A DNA stretch of 34,099 nt, from NCBI GenBank assembly GCA_018701175.1, contig JABIWF010000142.1, forward strand, positions 1 to 34,099. The letters run 5' to 3'. Shown here piece after piece: positions 16,771 to 24,315 of this stretch. The translations under genes were made by a program, and so were the position numbers. Within the stretch, counting starts at the first letter, position 1. Each line of letters opens with the position of its first letter. Under the pieces are notes generated by a model. That model saw nothing but the letters and a program-made list of their open reading frames with translations, did no database searches and was not told the DNA's origin. Source of the DNA: Methanobacteriota archaeon (GTDB lineage Archaea > Thermoplasmatota > Poseidoniia > Poseidoniales > Poseidoniaceae).

Positions 16771-18998
16771 GCCTTGGCATCCTAGCGTTGCAGAGCCATT
16801 TGCAAGAGGTCGGACTGTTGGGTCCAAAGGCGGTCCACTACGGAGGGCCGGATGAAGTACTGTTGTGCTCATCAGGGCCACACTCGCACCTTGCAGAATA
16901 TTCGATCTTATGCGGACCATCACGTCGGCGCGTCTTGGTTCGTCAACCGGGAAATATGGATTCAGCCCAACCACATAGCCCACTGCGTGGCGAAATATTC
17001 TTGCACCAAGAAAAGAAGTCATTCACTGCACAAGTCGAAGAATGGAAGCATGGATGTTGGTATCATTCAACATCCATCTTTGCAACCGGTTTGGATGAAT
17101 TAATGGAGAAATTACGAGACTTAACTCCGAATGAGCCCTTCGCCCAATCTCCCCATTCAAAACTCCCTCAAGGGCCGTTTTGGAGCGGCTCATTTGCATA
17201 CGATATGGTTCAGTGGACGCAACCACTGCGTTTACAGCATCAACCCGAAGATGGTGAACTTCTAACCATCTTATGGCTGGTTGAACGGATGGTTGTGCAA
17301 AATCGAGACGACGAGACGATGAGGGTTTATGCTCTGGAAAACGATACTTGGGCTAATGAAGCCAACTTGAACCTCAATAAGTATCCAACGTTGAAACCCC
17401 TTAATGCGCCTCAGCAATCTCAAGAGACGAGTTCGTTAACCGATGAAGACCATGAACGCATCATCGATAATATTCGTGAAAGCATACGGGATGGGCAGAT
17501 GTATCAAGTCAATGTTGGGCGATGGTGGGATGGAAAGTTAAACGAACATCCTAGGCATATATTTCAACGGCTCAGCGAGAAAAATCCTGCTCCTTTTTCA
17601 GCCTTCATACTCGCCCCTGACCTCGGATTTTCACTTGTGTGTTCATCACCCGAATCACTGATCAGATGCGATGGATCGAAGGTATTCACCGCGCCAATCA
17701 AAGGAACACGGCCACGTGGTGAAGATGCCGAAAAAGAAGAAATGCTCCGAGAAGAAATGATTCGGGACGAAAAAGAACGTGCTGAACACCGTATGCTGGT
17801 TGACTTGATGAGAAATGATATCGCAACGGTATCCAAAGTCGGGAGCATACAAGTCGAACGTTTTGATGTCGAGGCATACACACATGTACAGCACCTCGTC
17901 ACTCACCTCTCAGGAGAATTAGAGGATGGAAAAAACGGTATTGATGCAGTTCAAAGTGTGTTCCCTGGCGGGAGCATTACCGGGTGTCCACGCACGGTGG
18001 TATGTGCCGCCATCGATGAGATTGAGCAACGCCCACGCTCGTTTTGGACCGGCTCGATAGGTTGGATAGATGTACATTCTGGAGCGTGTTCACTGAATAT
18101 TGCTATTCGTACTTTGATTGCTAAAAAGCAGCGCAGACAGTGGCTCGGAAGTATTGCCGCCGGGGGAGGGATTACCATCGGCTCTGACCCAAAAACAGAG
18201 GTTGAGGAAGCAAAGTGGAAAGCTGCGGCACTTCGCAAAGCATGCGGCTGGATGGAACGTGAACAATCTTCGCTGCCTGTAGGAAAACTTGCAACACATC
18301 CACTGCGTATCGAAGCGCCACCCAAAACAATACGTGCTGGGAAGGTTGAATTTATCGACGGGAATGAGGATTGTTCCGATGGAATTCTTCTCATCGATAA
18401 CCTCGACTCGTTCACATTGAACATTGCACACGCAGTGTCCGGTCTAGGTCGAAATGTTAGCGTCCTCAAATCGAGAAACAGTCACTCTCATTCCAATTGG
18501 AGTACTGAAGATGTAAAACAACTCATAGAACGCATCAACCCTACGCACATTATCCTTGGTCCTGGGCCCGGTAAACCAACGAACTCGCCACTTACCATGG
18601 CCATTGCGTCAGCGGCCCTTTCCGGAGAGATATCCATTCCCTTACTCGGTATTTGCTTGGGCCATCAAGCCATAGGGATGGCTGCAGGCATGGAAATTCT
18701 CCGCCCCGAAAACGGACCTGTTCACGGCTCACCTCGGCAATGTGTACACGATGGAGTAGGGTTGTTTTCCGGTATTGAATCTCCAACACCTTTTACGCGC
18801 TATAATTCTCTATGTGTAATACAATCCCACCCAAGTCAACTGGTTGAAACAGCAGTTGAAGAAGGCAGTCAGATGATTATGGGGTTGCATCATGAGACTT
18901 TGCCAATCCACAGTGTCCAATTCCATCCTGAATCAGTTGGCTCCCGTCATGGTTTACAATTGCTGCAAAATTTCCTCTCGATTGAAGCGGATGCTTGA
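16767..18998 (+). CDS. pabB-pabA: aminodeoxychorismate synthase, PabB-PabA fusion
   Basis: 743 residues. The first 500 are a chorismate-binding synthase: FWSGSFAYDMVQW, GQMYQVNVGRWW, the PIKGTRPRG loop and FPGGSITGCPRTV, then GSIAAGGGITIGSDP. Lys312 in PIKGT is the nucleophile position that distinguishes PabB from anthranilate synthase (which has Ala), and PGGSITG rather than PAGTLSG points the same way. Residues about 545-743 are a class I glutamine amidotransferase: LIDNLDSFTLNIA, ILGPGPGKP, nucleophile Cys630 in LGICLGHQAIG, and the His720/Glu722 pair in VQFHPESV. The synthase-first order in one chain lets ammonia pass internally. Together with PabC this makes p-aminobenzoate, which points to folate or a pterin relative. 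The four-base overlap with pabC indicates one operon. Confidence 0.92.
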   Translation: MSLGILALQSHLQEVGLLGPKAVHYGGPDEVLLCSSGPHSHLAEYSILCGPSRRRVLVRQPGNMDSAQPHSPLRGEIFLHQEKKSFTAQVEEWKHGCWYHSTSIFATGLDELMEKLRDLTPNEPFAQSPHSKLPQGPFWSGSFAYDMVQWTQPLRLQHQPEDGELLTILWLVERMVVQNRDDETMRVYALENDTWANEANLNLNKYPTLKPLNAPQQSQETSSLTDEDHERIIDNIRESIRDGQMYQVNVGRWWDGKLNEHPRHIFQRLSEKNPAPFSAFILAPDLGFSLVCSSPESLIRCDGSKVFTAPIKGTRPRGEDAEKEEMLREEMIRDEKERAEHRMLVDLMRNDIATVSKVGSIQVERFDVEAYTHVQHLVTHLSGELEDGKNGIDAVQSVFPGGSITGCPRTVVCAAIDEIEQRPRSFWTGSIGWIDVHSGACSLNIAIRTLIAKKQRRQWLGSIAAGGGITIGSDPKTEVEEAKWKAAALRKACGWMEREQSSLPVGKLATHPLRIEAPPKTIRAGKVEFIDGNEDCSDGILLIDNLDSFTLNIAHAVSGLGRNVSVLKSRNSHSHSNWSTEDVKQLIERINPTHIILGPGPGKPTNSPLTMAIASAALSGEISIPLLGICLGHQAIGMAAGMEILRPENGPVHGSPRQCVHDGVGLFSGIESPTPFTRYNSLCVIQSHPSQLVETAVEEGSQMIMGLHHETLPIHSVQFHPESVGSRHGLQLLQNFLSIEADA

Positions 18999-19035
18999 AG
19001 AATCGGGAGCGATTGGAGAGATTTGAGGGAGTACC

Positions 19036-19422
19036 ATGCCGACTTGCCGACATTGTTCAAGCACCTATTCTCGAGAGCAGTTCATTCACGGAAATGGACC
19101 GAACTCACAAGTTTGTGTCCGGTGTGGCCTTGAGAAAGGACTGATTACGAAAGATCAAGCCACAAACATGTATGATGATTCTTTGCGCAGTTCTAGACTC
19201 CAAGCAATGGCAAGGAGATACAGCGTTTTCATGTACATTCCTCTGCTGTGGACGCTGTGGATTATGGTCCTCAGCGATGTTAGCCCATGGGGATGGTATT
19301 TCCTTGGATTGCTGGTCGTATTGACTCTTCTCGCACCGGTTTGGTTCATTTACCGCGGTGGCCAATATTCGGGAGATATGGCTCGACTCACTCCAGCCTA
19401 TGAGCGCCCTAAGGGTCACTGA
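19036..19422 (+). CDS. zinc-ribbon protein with two membrane helices, unknown function
   Basis: 128 residues. The N-terminus has a CRHC ... CVRC pair of CxxC knuckles (Cys4, Cys7 and two near 27-30), a typical zinc ribbon. Two hydrophobic segments follow, about residues 64-80 and 85-105, then a short basic/polar tail. No family was recognised. The ATG at 19036 is preceded by GAGGGAG, a good ribosome binding site. It follows pabB-pabA by 37 bases on the same strand, so it may share that transcript. Its stop abuts the stop of the convergent GTPase gene with no spare base. Confidence 0.6.
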   Translation: MPTCRHCSSTYSREQFIHGNGPNSQVCVRCGLEKGLITKDQATNMYDDSLRSSRLQAMARRYSVFMYIPLLWTLWIMVLSDVSPWGWYFLGLLVVLTLLAPVWFIYRGGQYSGDMARLTPAYERPKGH

Positions 19423-20706
19423 TCACGACTTAGCGTGTATCTTGAGAACGTCTCCGTCGTTCATTTCATGTTCAGAGCCAACGACTCGACGGGTTCTTCC
19501 ATCAACGCCCCGAATGAACCCATCACCAAGATCACTGTGAACCTTGTATGCAAGTTGTTTGGCTTGAATACCGGAGGGTACGACCAAGGCATCAGGCAAA
19601 ACTTTGCCATCACCGTCGGTCCAATGCGATTCATCTTGAACAGGATAGACGACAATGTGGTCGAGTTCATCGAACAAGACTGTGTCAATCATCGGCGCTA
19701 CACCAGTGCCGTTGTTGGTCGAGAGGCGTTCAAGCATATGGTCCAAAGCCCTAGTTTGAGCCGCTGAGAGCGATTCCGGGTTTGTATATTCGAACGTTGA
19801 TTCACCAGGCACATAACCAATCAAATCGGCAGAACTTGCACGGCGCAATGCAAGTTCTACATCCGCCATACACGAGACCAAGCAGCCGTTGGATTCGATG
19901 CCTTGTAGCACTCCTTCAGGCGCAATATCAAACTTGTTTGCAGCAATATGAATCGGGAACAAGATTCTGCGAACTTCAACTGCAAGTGCAGTAATAATCG
20001 AAGCATCCCAATCCCATGGGCTGCCTAGGGAAGTGTGTTCTTTTTTGAAGGATTCAAAAGCAACTGAAATCGATTGTGGCGTTGCTCCCAGCCCGGTCAG
20101 TTGATCATTGATATACGTGATCAAGCCTTTCTCACCTTCCGCTTGTACGCGTCGAACGCCTCTGATCCAGCCGTCGTTAAGAAGGCCTGAAATCCAAGCA
20201 TCAAGTTCGACTCCAAGAAATTCTATTTCATCACGAATGCGTTGCTGAGCCACCTCTTTGCTCTGATTGGCACCTTGTGGATTGCCTTCAAGGTCCGTCG
20301 TTCCAGCAGCGTCAACAACTTGAATCAAAGCATCGCAATTTGCTAAGTCTGCTAAGAATGCGTTTCCCCGACCCTTTCCTTCACTCGCACCCGGGACGAG
20401 ACCTGCTATATCGACTAAGAAACAAGGGACGAGGCGGCGGTGACCAACACAAGAGCCCGTTCGCGGTTCACATAGGCTCCCTTGGCGCGGGTCGTCGCCT
20501 CGAGTTGTCTCGAGGCGCCCTTCGGATTCTAATCGCTCCCGAATATCCTTGCAAGGGCACGGCAAACGAGCAGCTACGAAAGCAACACCGACGTTCGGCT
20601 CAATAGTACAAAACGGGTAATTCGCAATATCCACTTTAGCAAGGGTTGCTGCACTGAAGAAGGTTGACTTTCCGACGTTCGGTTTACCAACCAATCCGAT
20701 TTTCAC
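19423..20706 (-). CDS. ychF: Obg-like GTPase, archaeal YchF/OLA1-type with TGS domain
   Basis: About 427 residues from a GTG at 20706, giving the typical MKIGLVGKPNVGKSTFFSAA start. P-loop GKPNVGKST at 7-15; switch II region DIAGLVPGASEGKGRGNAFL; the base-recognition segment IAANKFD; and a C-terminal TGS domain near IVVYPVQDES ... DGDVLKIHAKS. The stretch between P-loop and DIAG contains Cys-rich LPCPCKD and CEPRTGSC, as in the archaeal branch of this family. These GTPases bind ribosomes and have been linked to translation and stress control; the archaeal role is not established. A GTG at 20733 would add nine residues and overlap the upstream stop, but the 20706 start fits the family better. 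It is downstream of the oxidase-like gene on the same transcript. Confidence 0.88.
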   Translation of the reverse strand: MKIGLVGKPNVGKSTFFSAATLAKVDIANYPFCTIEPNVGVAFVAARLPCPCKDIRERLESEGRLETTRGDDPRQGSLCEPRTGSCVGHRRLVPCFLVDIAGLVPGASEGKGRGNAFLADLANCDALIQVVDAAGTTDLEGNPQGANQSKEVAQQRIRDEIEFLGVELDAWISGLLNDGWIRGVRRVQAEGEKGLITYINDQLTGLGATPQSISVAFESFKKEHTSLGSPWDWDASIITALAVEVRRILFPIHIAANKFDIAPEGVLQGIESNGCLVSCMADVELALRRASSADLIGYVPGESTFEYTNPESLSAAQTRALDHMLERLSTNNGTGVAPMIDTVLFDELDHIVVYPVQDESHWTDGDGKVLPDALVVPSGIQAKQLAYKVHSDLGDGFIRGVDGRTRRVVGSEHEMNDGDVLKIHAKS

Positions 20707-20729
20707 AGTGATTCCGCCTTGAGGGATGA

Positions 20730-22697
20730 TCACTCTTCTTCCGAGTCGAGAATCTCGTTACGGATTTTGGAAATCATAATGTCAAGTTCGGGGAGATTCA
20801 AGCGGCCATCACCATCGAGGTCAACTGCGTTGACAAGTCGGCCCATTTCCCATGGAGGCAAGTCTGCAATGTTAGCCTTGGATAAGGCTTCTCGGAATTC
20901 GTAGCCGTCTACCTCTCCAGACCCATCAAGGTCGATTGAACTGAAGAATTCAAAGATGGATTGCTTGGACTGCTTGAGGTATTGTGCAAGCATGACGAGT
21001 TCTTCTGGCATAGGGTACTCTGCGACTTCATCGTTGTGAAGTTGAGCTGAGACGCGAATCAAAGATGAGCCGCCTTCGTCTTCTTCGACCTCTCCAATGG
21101 TGAGGTTCGTATCGATACCGACGCCACGGCCGAGCAAAGTGCGAATGGTGGTTGAGCCTTCGACCAGTGTGTAAGAGTGGATATCGCTTTGAACTGCCAA
21201 GTCAGCGTATGCTGCGTTGTTTGGACGACCGGTGTGAATCATTGAAAGTGCAGCCAAAATTGTTCCAAGTGTAACGAAGTAGAACATTGCTGCAGAAACG
21301 AGGAAGAATCCGTCGGTTGATGCCACAGAATCTTCGATGCCAGAGTTCACTACAGCGTATTCAGTAAAGTCTCCAATGAGCGCTGATACCGTTGCAGTCA
21401 CGCCACCAATGACGGTGAACCAAACTGCAAGTTGTGCATTGCTTGCCTTAGCAAGTTGCTTCTGTGCAGCGAGTGGGTAGGAGGAGAAAATTGCAGCGAG
21501 CATCATCAATCCGCCGATGGTTGACATAAATCCTGTATCAACGGTGTGAGCCATCGAACCGAGTTTGTCCATTCCAACGAATGTGTCCATTCCAGTGAAG
21601 AACCCACCAACGGCATAGATTGGAAGAAGCATCATTGCAGCAGTTGCGGCAAATGCACCTGGACTCTTAACGATGCGTTCTGGGCTTGATGCGGCTGTCG
21701 CAACCATGTTTACTGAACCTGCAAACAATGGAAGGAGGCCAATCGCCATGAGGATGGCGCCGATGTTCTGCAACAATTCGCCGCCATCAGCAGCAGAAAG
21801 GAAGAACGGAGGAACGGTGAGGAAAAGGAACATCATGTTTGTCTTCTGCATTGAAGCGGACCATACTGGTTTGCCTGCAGTGAATGGAATGATGTGGTAT
21901 GCTGCAGCAAAGATAAGTGCAAGAGGAACCCATCCATTCAAGACTCTCTCTGCCAACCAAACGGTTTGGGTTGAGTCGACGACATCGCCAAAGAAAGCCA
22001 GGAACATGCTCATGATCTTTGCAACCAAAGCAAGTACGAGGAACCAGGTTGTAGGAGACAGGTCGTCATGCTCCCGCTCCCCGATGGTGATGAAGACGTT
22101 GATGAGAAGTGCAATGTGAAGCATTGCTCCAACCAAAAGCAGGGAGATGTTCTGAATTGTTTCCAGCACTTCGGCTCCGTTCGAAACATCGATGAGAGAG
22201 AAGACCGCTGGAAGCAAGAGAACAACGGTGGTTGATGCCGTAAGAAGAACTGCAACCATCGAAGCACTGGCTTCACTGGCCAGACGGCCGTTGGAAGAGC
22301 GTGAAACAGCGACAAGTGCGGCACCAATCAACAAATAATTCAAAGCGGTAGAAAAGAAAATTGCTGTGTAATCGGTCAACATTGAACCGTCATCATAACT
22401 CCACCCAACGCTGGATAACGAGTTCAGAGCGGCCGGGTCGTACCGATGCCAGATTCCCAAGAACATGCTAAGAGCAGCCATGAAGAACCAAGCCATACCG
22501 AAGCGCATCCAAGTCTTTGTCCCACTGCCCGCTTTATCGCTAAACAAGTCAATAAGACCTGCTGGGGCTTTGTTAAGCAAGAACAAACCAACTTGTCGCA
22601 GTGGTTTTGCCATTCCGCCAATTCCCTTGACCATGTAATTAGCAACAACGATGAGTGTTGCCAGAAGAAGACCTGCTGTAATGAATACTGTTTCCAT
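20730..22697 (-). CDS. heme-copper-oxidase subunit I-like membrane protein without metal ligands, with two EF-hands
   Basis: 655 residues with about 13 hydrophobic segments in residues 1-500. Its helix order and linkers resemble cbb3/NorB-type subunit I: FLGIWHRYDPAALN, TDYTAIFFSTALNYLLIGAA where the low-spin heme His-Thr would be, AERVLNGWVPLALIFAAAYH where the copper His would be, IIPFTAGKPVWS matching the Y-x-I-P-x-x-x-x-R/K-P-x-Y/W-S loop, and TVPPFFLSAADGG where the His-His pair would be. The equivalent of the helix X GHVHSG is GFMSTIGG. All ligand positions I can align are non-His, so catalysis is improbable. Residues 510-655 are soluble, with two canonical EF-hand loops, DLDGSGEVDGYE and DLDGDGRLNLPE. 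A membrane calcium-responsive or structural role is inference. A strong AGGAGGTG precedes the ATG at 22697. Confidence 0.65.
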   Translation of the reverse strand: METVFITAGLLLATLIVVANYMVKGIGGMAKPLRQVGLFLLNKAPAGLIDLFSDKAGSGTKTWMRFGMAWFFMAALSMFLGIWHRYDPAALNSLSSVGWSYDDGSMLTDYTAIFFSTALNYLLIGAALVAVSRSSNGRLASEASASMVAVLLTASTTVVLLLPAVFSLIDVSNGAEVLETIQNISLLLVGAMLHIALLINVFITIGEREHDDLSPTTWFLVLALVAKIMSMFLAFFGDVVDSTQTVWLAERVLNGWVPLALIFAAAYHIIPFTAGKPVWSASMQKTNMMFLFLTVPPFFLSAADGGELLQNIGAILMAIGLLPLFAGSVNMVATAASSPERIVKSPGAFAATAAMMLLPIYAVGGFFTGMDTFVGMDKLGSMAHTVDTGFMSTIGGLMMLAAIFSSYPLAAQKQLAKASNAQLAVWFTVIGGVTATVSALIGDFTEYAVVNSGIEDSVASTDGFFLVSAAMFYFVTLGTILAALSMIHTGRPNNAAYADLAVQSDIHSYTLVEGSTTIRTLLGRGVGIDTNLTIGEVEEDEGGSSLIRVSAQLHNDEVAEYPMPEELVMLAQYLKQSKQSIFEFFSSIDLDGSGEVDGYEFREALSKANIADLPPWEMGRLVNAVDLDGDGRLNLPELDIMISKIRNEILDSEEE

Positions 22698-22703
22698 ACA
22701 TCA

Positions 22704-22711
22704 CACCTCCT
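22704..22711 (-). promoter_or_regulatory. strong Shine-Dalgarno of the oxidase-like gene
   Basis: On the minus strand AGGAGGTG lies six bases before the ATG at 22697 and overlaps the TAG stop of the upstream 90-residue gene. This is the best ribosome binding site seen in the window and fixes the start of the long membrane protein. Stop and site share bases, so the two genes are probably translationally coupled. Confidence 0.75.
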
Positions 22712-22982
22712 AATCGACAATGACCTCGCTGAGAAGTGAGGCGACAATAGCGCCGACACCGATGAGAATACCGATCAAATAGTACCAGATTCCACTGCCA
22801 CCTAGGTTTCCGATAAGTGGCACCAGTTCTCCGAGAAGAGGAATATTATCCCACCCGAATACGTTTGAAAATAAGGCGAGGAGACCAAGGAGGGCAACGC
22901 TGAACAAGGTCAAGAAGACACGGCTGCTCGATGGTTCTCCTGTTCCAACGGTAACATCTGGTAGAGTAGTAGCGCTTGACAT
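22710..22982 (-). CDS. small two-helix membrane protein, partner of the oxidase-like protein
   Basis: 90 residues. The N-terminus is polar (Ser/Thr-rich, about 20 residues), followed by a hydrophobic helix near 22-42 and a second near 64-86. The loop between them contains GWDNIPLLGELVPLIG, which may lie on the membrane surface. No family was recognised. Small two-helix accessory subunits are common beside oxidase subunit I genes, so partnership with the downstream protein is plausible but unproven. It is the first gene of a three-gene operon, starting at ATG 22982 with GGTGATG upstream, and its stop lies inside the Shine-Dalgarno of the next gene. Confidence 0.6.
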   Translation of the reverse strand: MSSATTLPDVTVGTGEPSSSRVFLTLFSVALLGLLALFSNVFGWDNIPLLGELVPLIGNLGGSGIWYYLIGILIGVGAIVASLLSEVIVD

Positions 22983-22999
22983 TCTTCATCACCCATACA

Positions 23000-23016
23000 T
23001 GACCCCGTAGGGGTCA
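23000..23016. promoter_or_regulatory. perfect 7-3-7 palindrome in the leader of the oxidase-like operon
   Basis: TGACCCC, then GTA, then GGGGTCA: two seven-base arms with no mismatch around a three-base centre, 17 bases upstream of the ATG at 22982. A TTTATC element on the minus strand at 23037-23046 could be the TATA box, which would put the transcription start on or next to this palindrome. It could be a repressor operator or, in RNA, a short GC-rich hairpin before the ribosome binding site. Confidence 0.5.
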
Positions 23017-23036
23017 ATCCGTCCACTCGCATTGCG

Positions 23037-23046
23037 GTGATAAACG
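23037..23046 (-). promoter_or_regulatory. candidate TATA box of the oxidase-like operon
   Basis: Minus-strand GTTTATCA in an otherwise mixed-composition gap between RaSEA and the 90-residue gene. The expected start about 25 bases downstream falls near 23013, inside the palindrome. Weak evidence on sequence alone. Confidence 0.3.
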
Positions 23047-23074
23047 TTCACTCCTTGCGAAGAGGTTTTTTTCG

Positions 23075-23086
23075 ATTAAAAAAGGG
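23075..23086 (-). terminator. T-rich stretch after the RaSEA stop
   Basis: Reading the minus strand, the TAA of the RaSEA gene is followed at once by GTCCC and a run of six T, with a second AT-rich stretch a few bases on. Oligo-T tracts just after a stop are typical archaeal termination signals, and here one would separate RaSEA from the next operon. There is no strong hairpin. Confidence 0.4.
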
Positions 23087-23088
23087 AC

Positions 23089-24255
23089 TTACAGTGAACG
23101 AAGGCGGTCCAACACATTCCCTCGTCGATGCTTCGAAATCCCAAGAGGAACTGGTAAGGTTTGTTCGAGCAAAATCTCTTCTTTCCATGCCTTTTCACAT
23201 TCACAAGAAAGACCTTCAAATTCTTCAAGTTCGCCCGAAACTGCATACCGTTCAATGGCCGCCACGACAACAGAATCGCACGCACCGCAATTGTGTGCAC
23301 CACGAATTTTACCGCCAGCTGTAGGGTGGATAATGAGGCGGCAAACTTGGTCAGCGTCGCCGTTCTTTCCACCTTCCGGGTGGATAGTAGGGTGAGCTCT
23401 ACGAATCATTTCAACCAGAGACCAAAGCCATGGTGGGCGGTACTCGTTGTTACGGTGAAGTCGGTCAATGATGGTGCCACGCTGGATATTCATCGGATTG
23501 ACTGAAATCTCATCACTGCGGTCTGCAACTTGTTCAATCCATCGAACGCCATGAATCAAAGCATCCGCCTCACTCATAAACGGCGGTTTGAACATCAAAT
23601 AAGTCTTCACTCGAATGTCGAATTTCTTTAAATTCTCTACTGCTCTGTCCCACGATTTCGTCGTGAAGCCCTTGTTCACGTGGAAACGAAGCACCTCATC
23701 ATCGTAAGCCTCGAGTCCGATGGCTACTGCAAAGCTTTGATTCAATTGAGATGCCCAAGCCAGTTTCTCCTCAGTCAGTTGTTCACATCGGCTCTCAACA
23801 ATGAGTTCCTTACCGAGTTCTTGGCAATCCCTCAATACAGTTTCTTGGAATTCCACTGGTATTTCTCTGTCCTCGAGCAGTGAACCACTCGTGTACACCT
23901 TAACCATGGCATGGTCTTTAAAATCCTCAAATTTCTTCTTAGCATAAGCCCATTGCGAGTGGAGATCTTCGTTGGTGACATCATCTCGAGTATCGTTGAA
24001 GTATCCACAGAAAGTACAGCCACTGGACCACCACCAATGGCATCCTTTGGTCCTTAAGATTACAGTTACAGCACTGCATGGAGTGCCGTCTGCTAATGTT
24101 TCAGGCGTGTAATAGACTGTTGCTGGCTCACTTGCATCCCACGACTGTTGACGGGCAACAGCCCATGGAGTATTTGCTGGTGCTTTGACGAGGTCGTGAA
24201 TACGTGAACCTTTGGCTCCGTCTCCAACAAGTGTCAACGACTTCGGCCCGGTCAT
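23089..24255 (-). CDS. archaeosine synthase radical SAM subunit (RaSEA-type)
   Basis: About 388 residues. Cysteines in LRTKGCHWWWSSGCTFCGYF (Cys72, Cys80, Cys83) form a C-x7-C-x2-C cluster motif. This spacing, with the preceding LRTKGC and following GYFND, is characteristic of the archaeosine-type radical SAM family and differs from the usual CxxxCxxC. Further support is KVYTSGSLLEDREIP, IVESRCEQLTEEKL, AIGLEAYDDEVLR and the C-terminal CGACDSVVVAAIERYAVSG with a CEC pair. With ArcS, RaSEA converts the modified preQ0-lysine base at tRNA position 15 to archaeosine. ArcS is not in the window. ATG 24255 is preferred over TTG 24273 because GAGGG lies five bases upstream. It follows the PSD gene after 60 bases. 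Confidence 0.8.
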   Translation of the reverse strand: MTGPKSLTLVGDGAKGSRIHDLVKAPANTPWAVARQQSWDASEPATVYYTPETLADGTPCSAVTVILRTKGCHWWWSSGCTFCGYFNDTRDDVTNEDLHSQWAYAKKKFEDFKDHAMVKVYTSGSLLEDREIPVEFQETVLRDCQELGKELIVESRCEQLTEEKLAWASQLNQSFAVAIGLEAYDDEVLRFHVNKGFTTKSWDRAVENLKKFDIRVKTYLMFKPPFMSEADALIHGVRWIEQVADRSDEISVNPMNIQRGTIIDRLHRNNEYRPPWLWSLVEMIRRAHPTIHPEGGKNGDADQVCRLIIHPTAGGKIRGAHNCGACDSVVVAAIERYAVSGELEEFEGLSCECEKAWKEEILLEQTLPVPLGISKHRRGNVLDRLRSL

Positions 24256-24315
24256 GGTATCCCTCAATGTCAAGTCGCATGGCTATGCCGTTTCAATCCA
24301 CCGCTTCAAGAACGG

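Noticed and set aside
16767-18998. Anthranilate synthase (TrpE-TrpG) as the identity of the fused synthase
   Set aside because: Lys in the PIKGT loop, PGGSITG and the adjacent lyase gene favour aminodeoxychorismate synthase.
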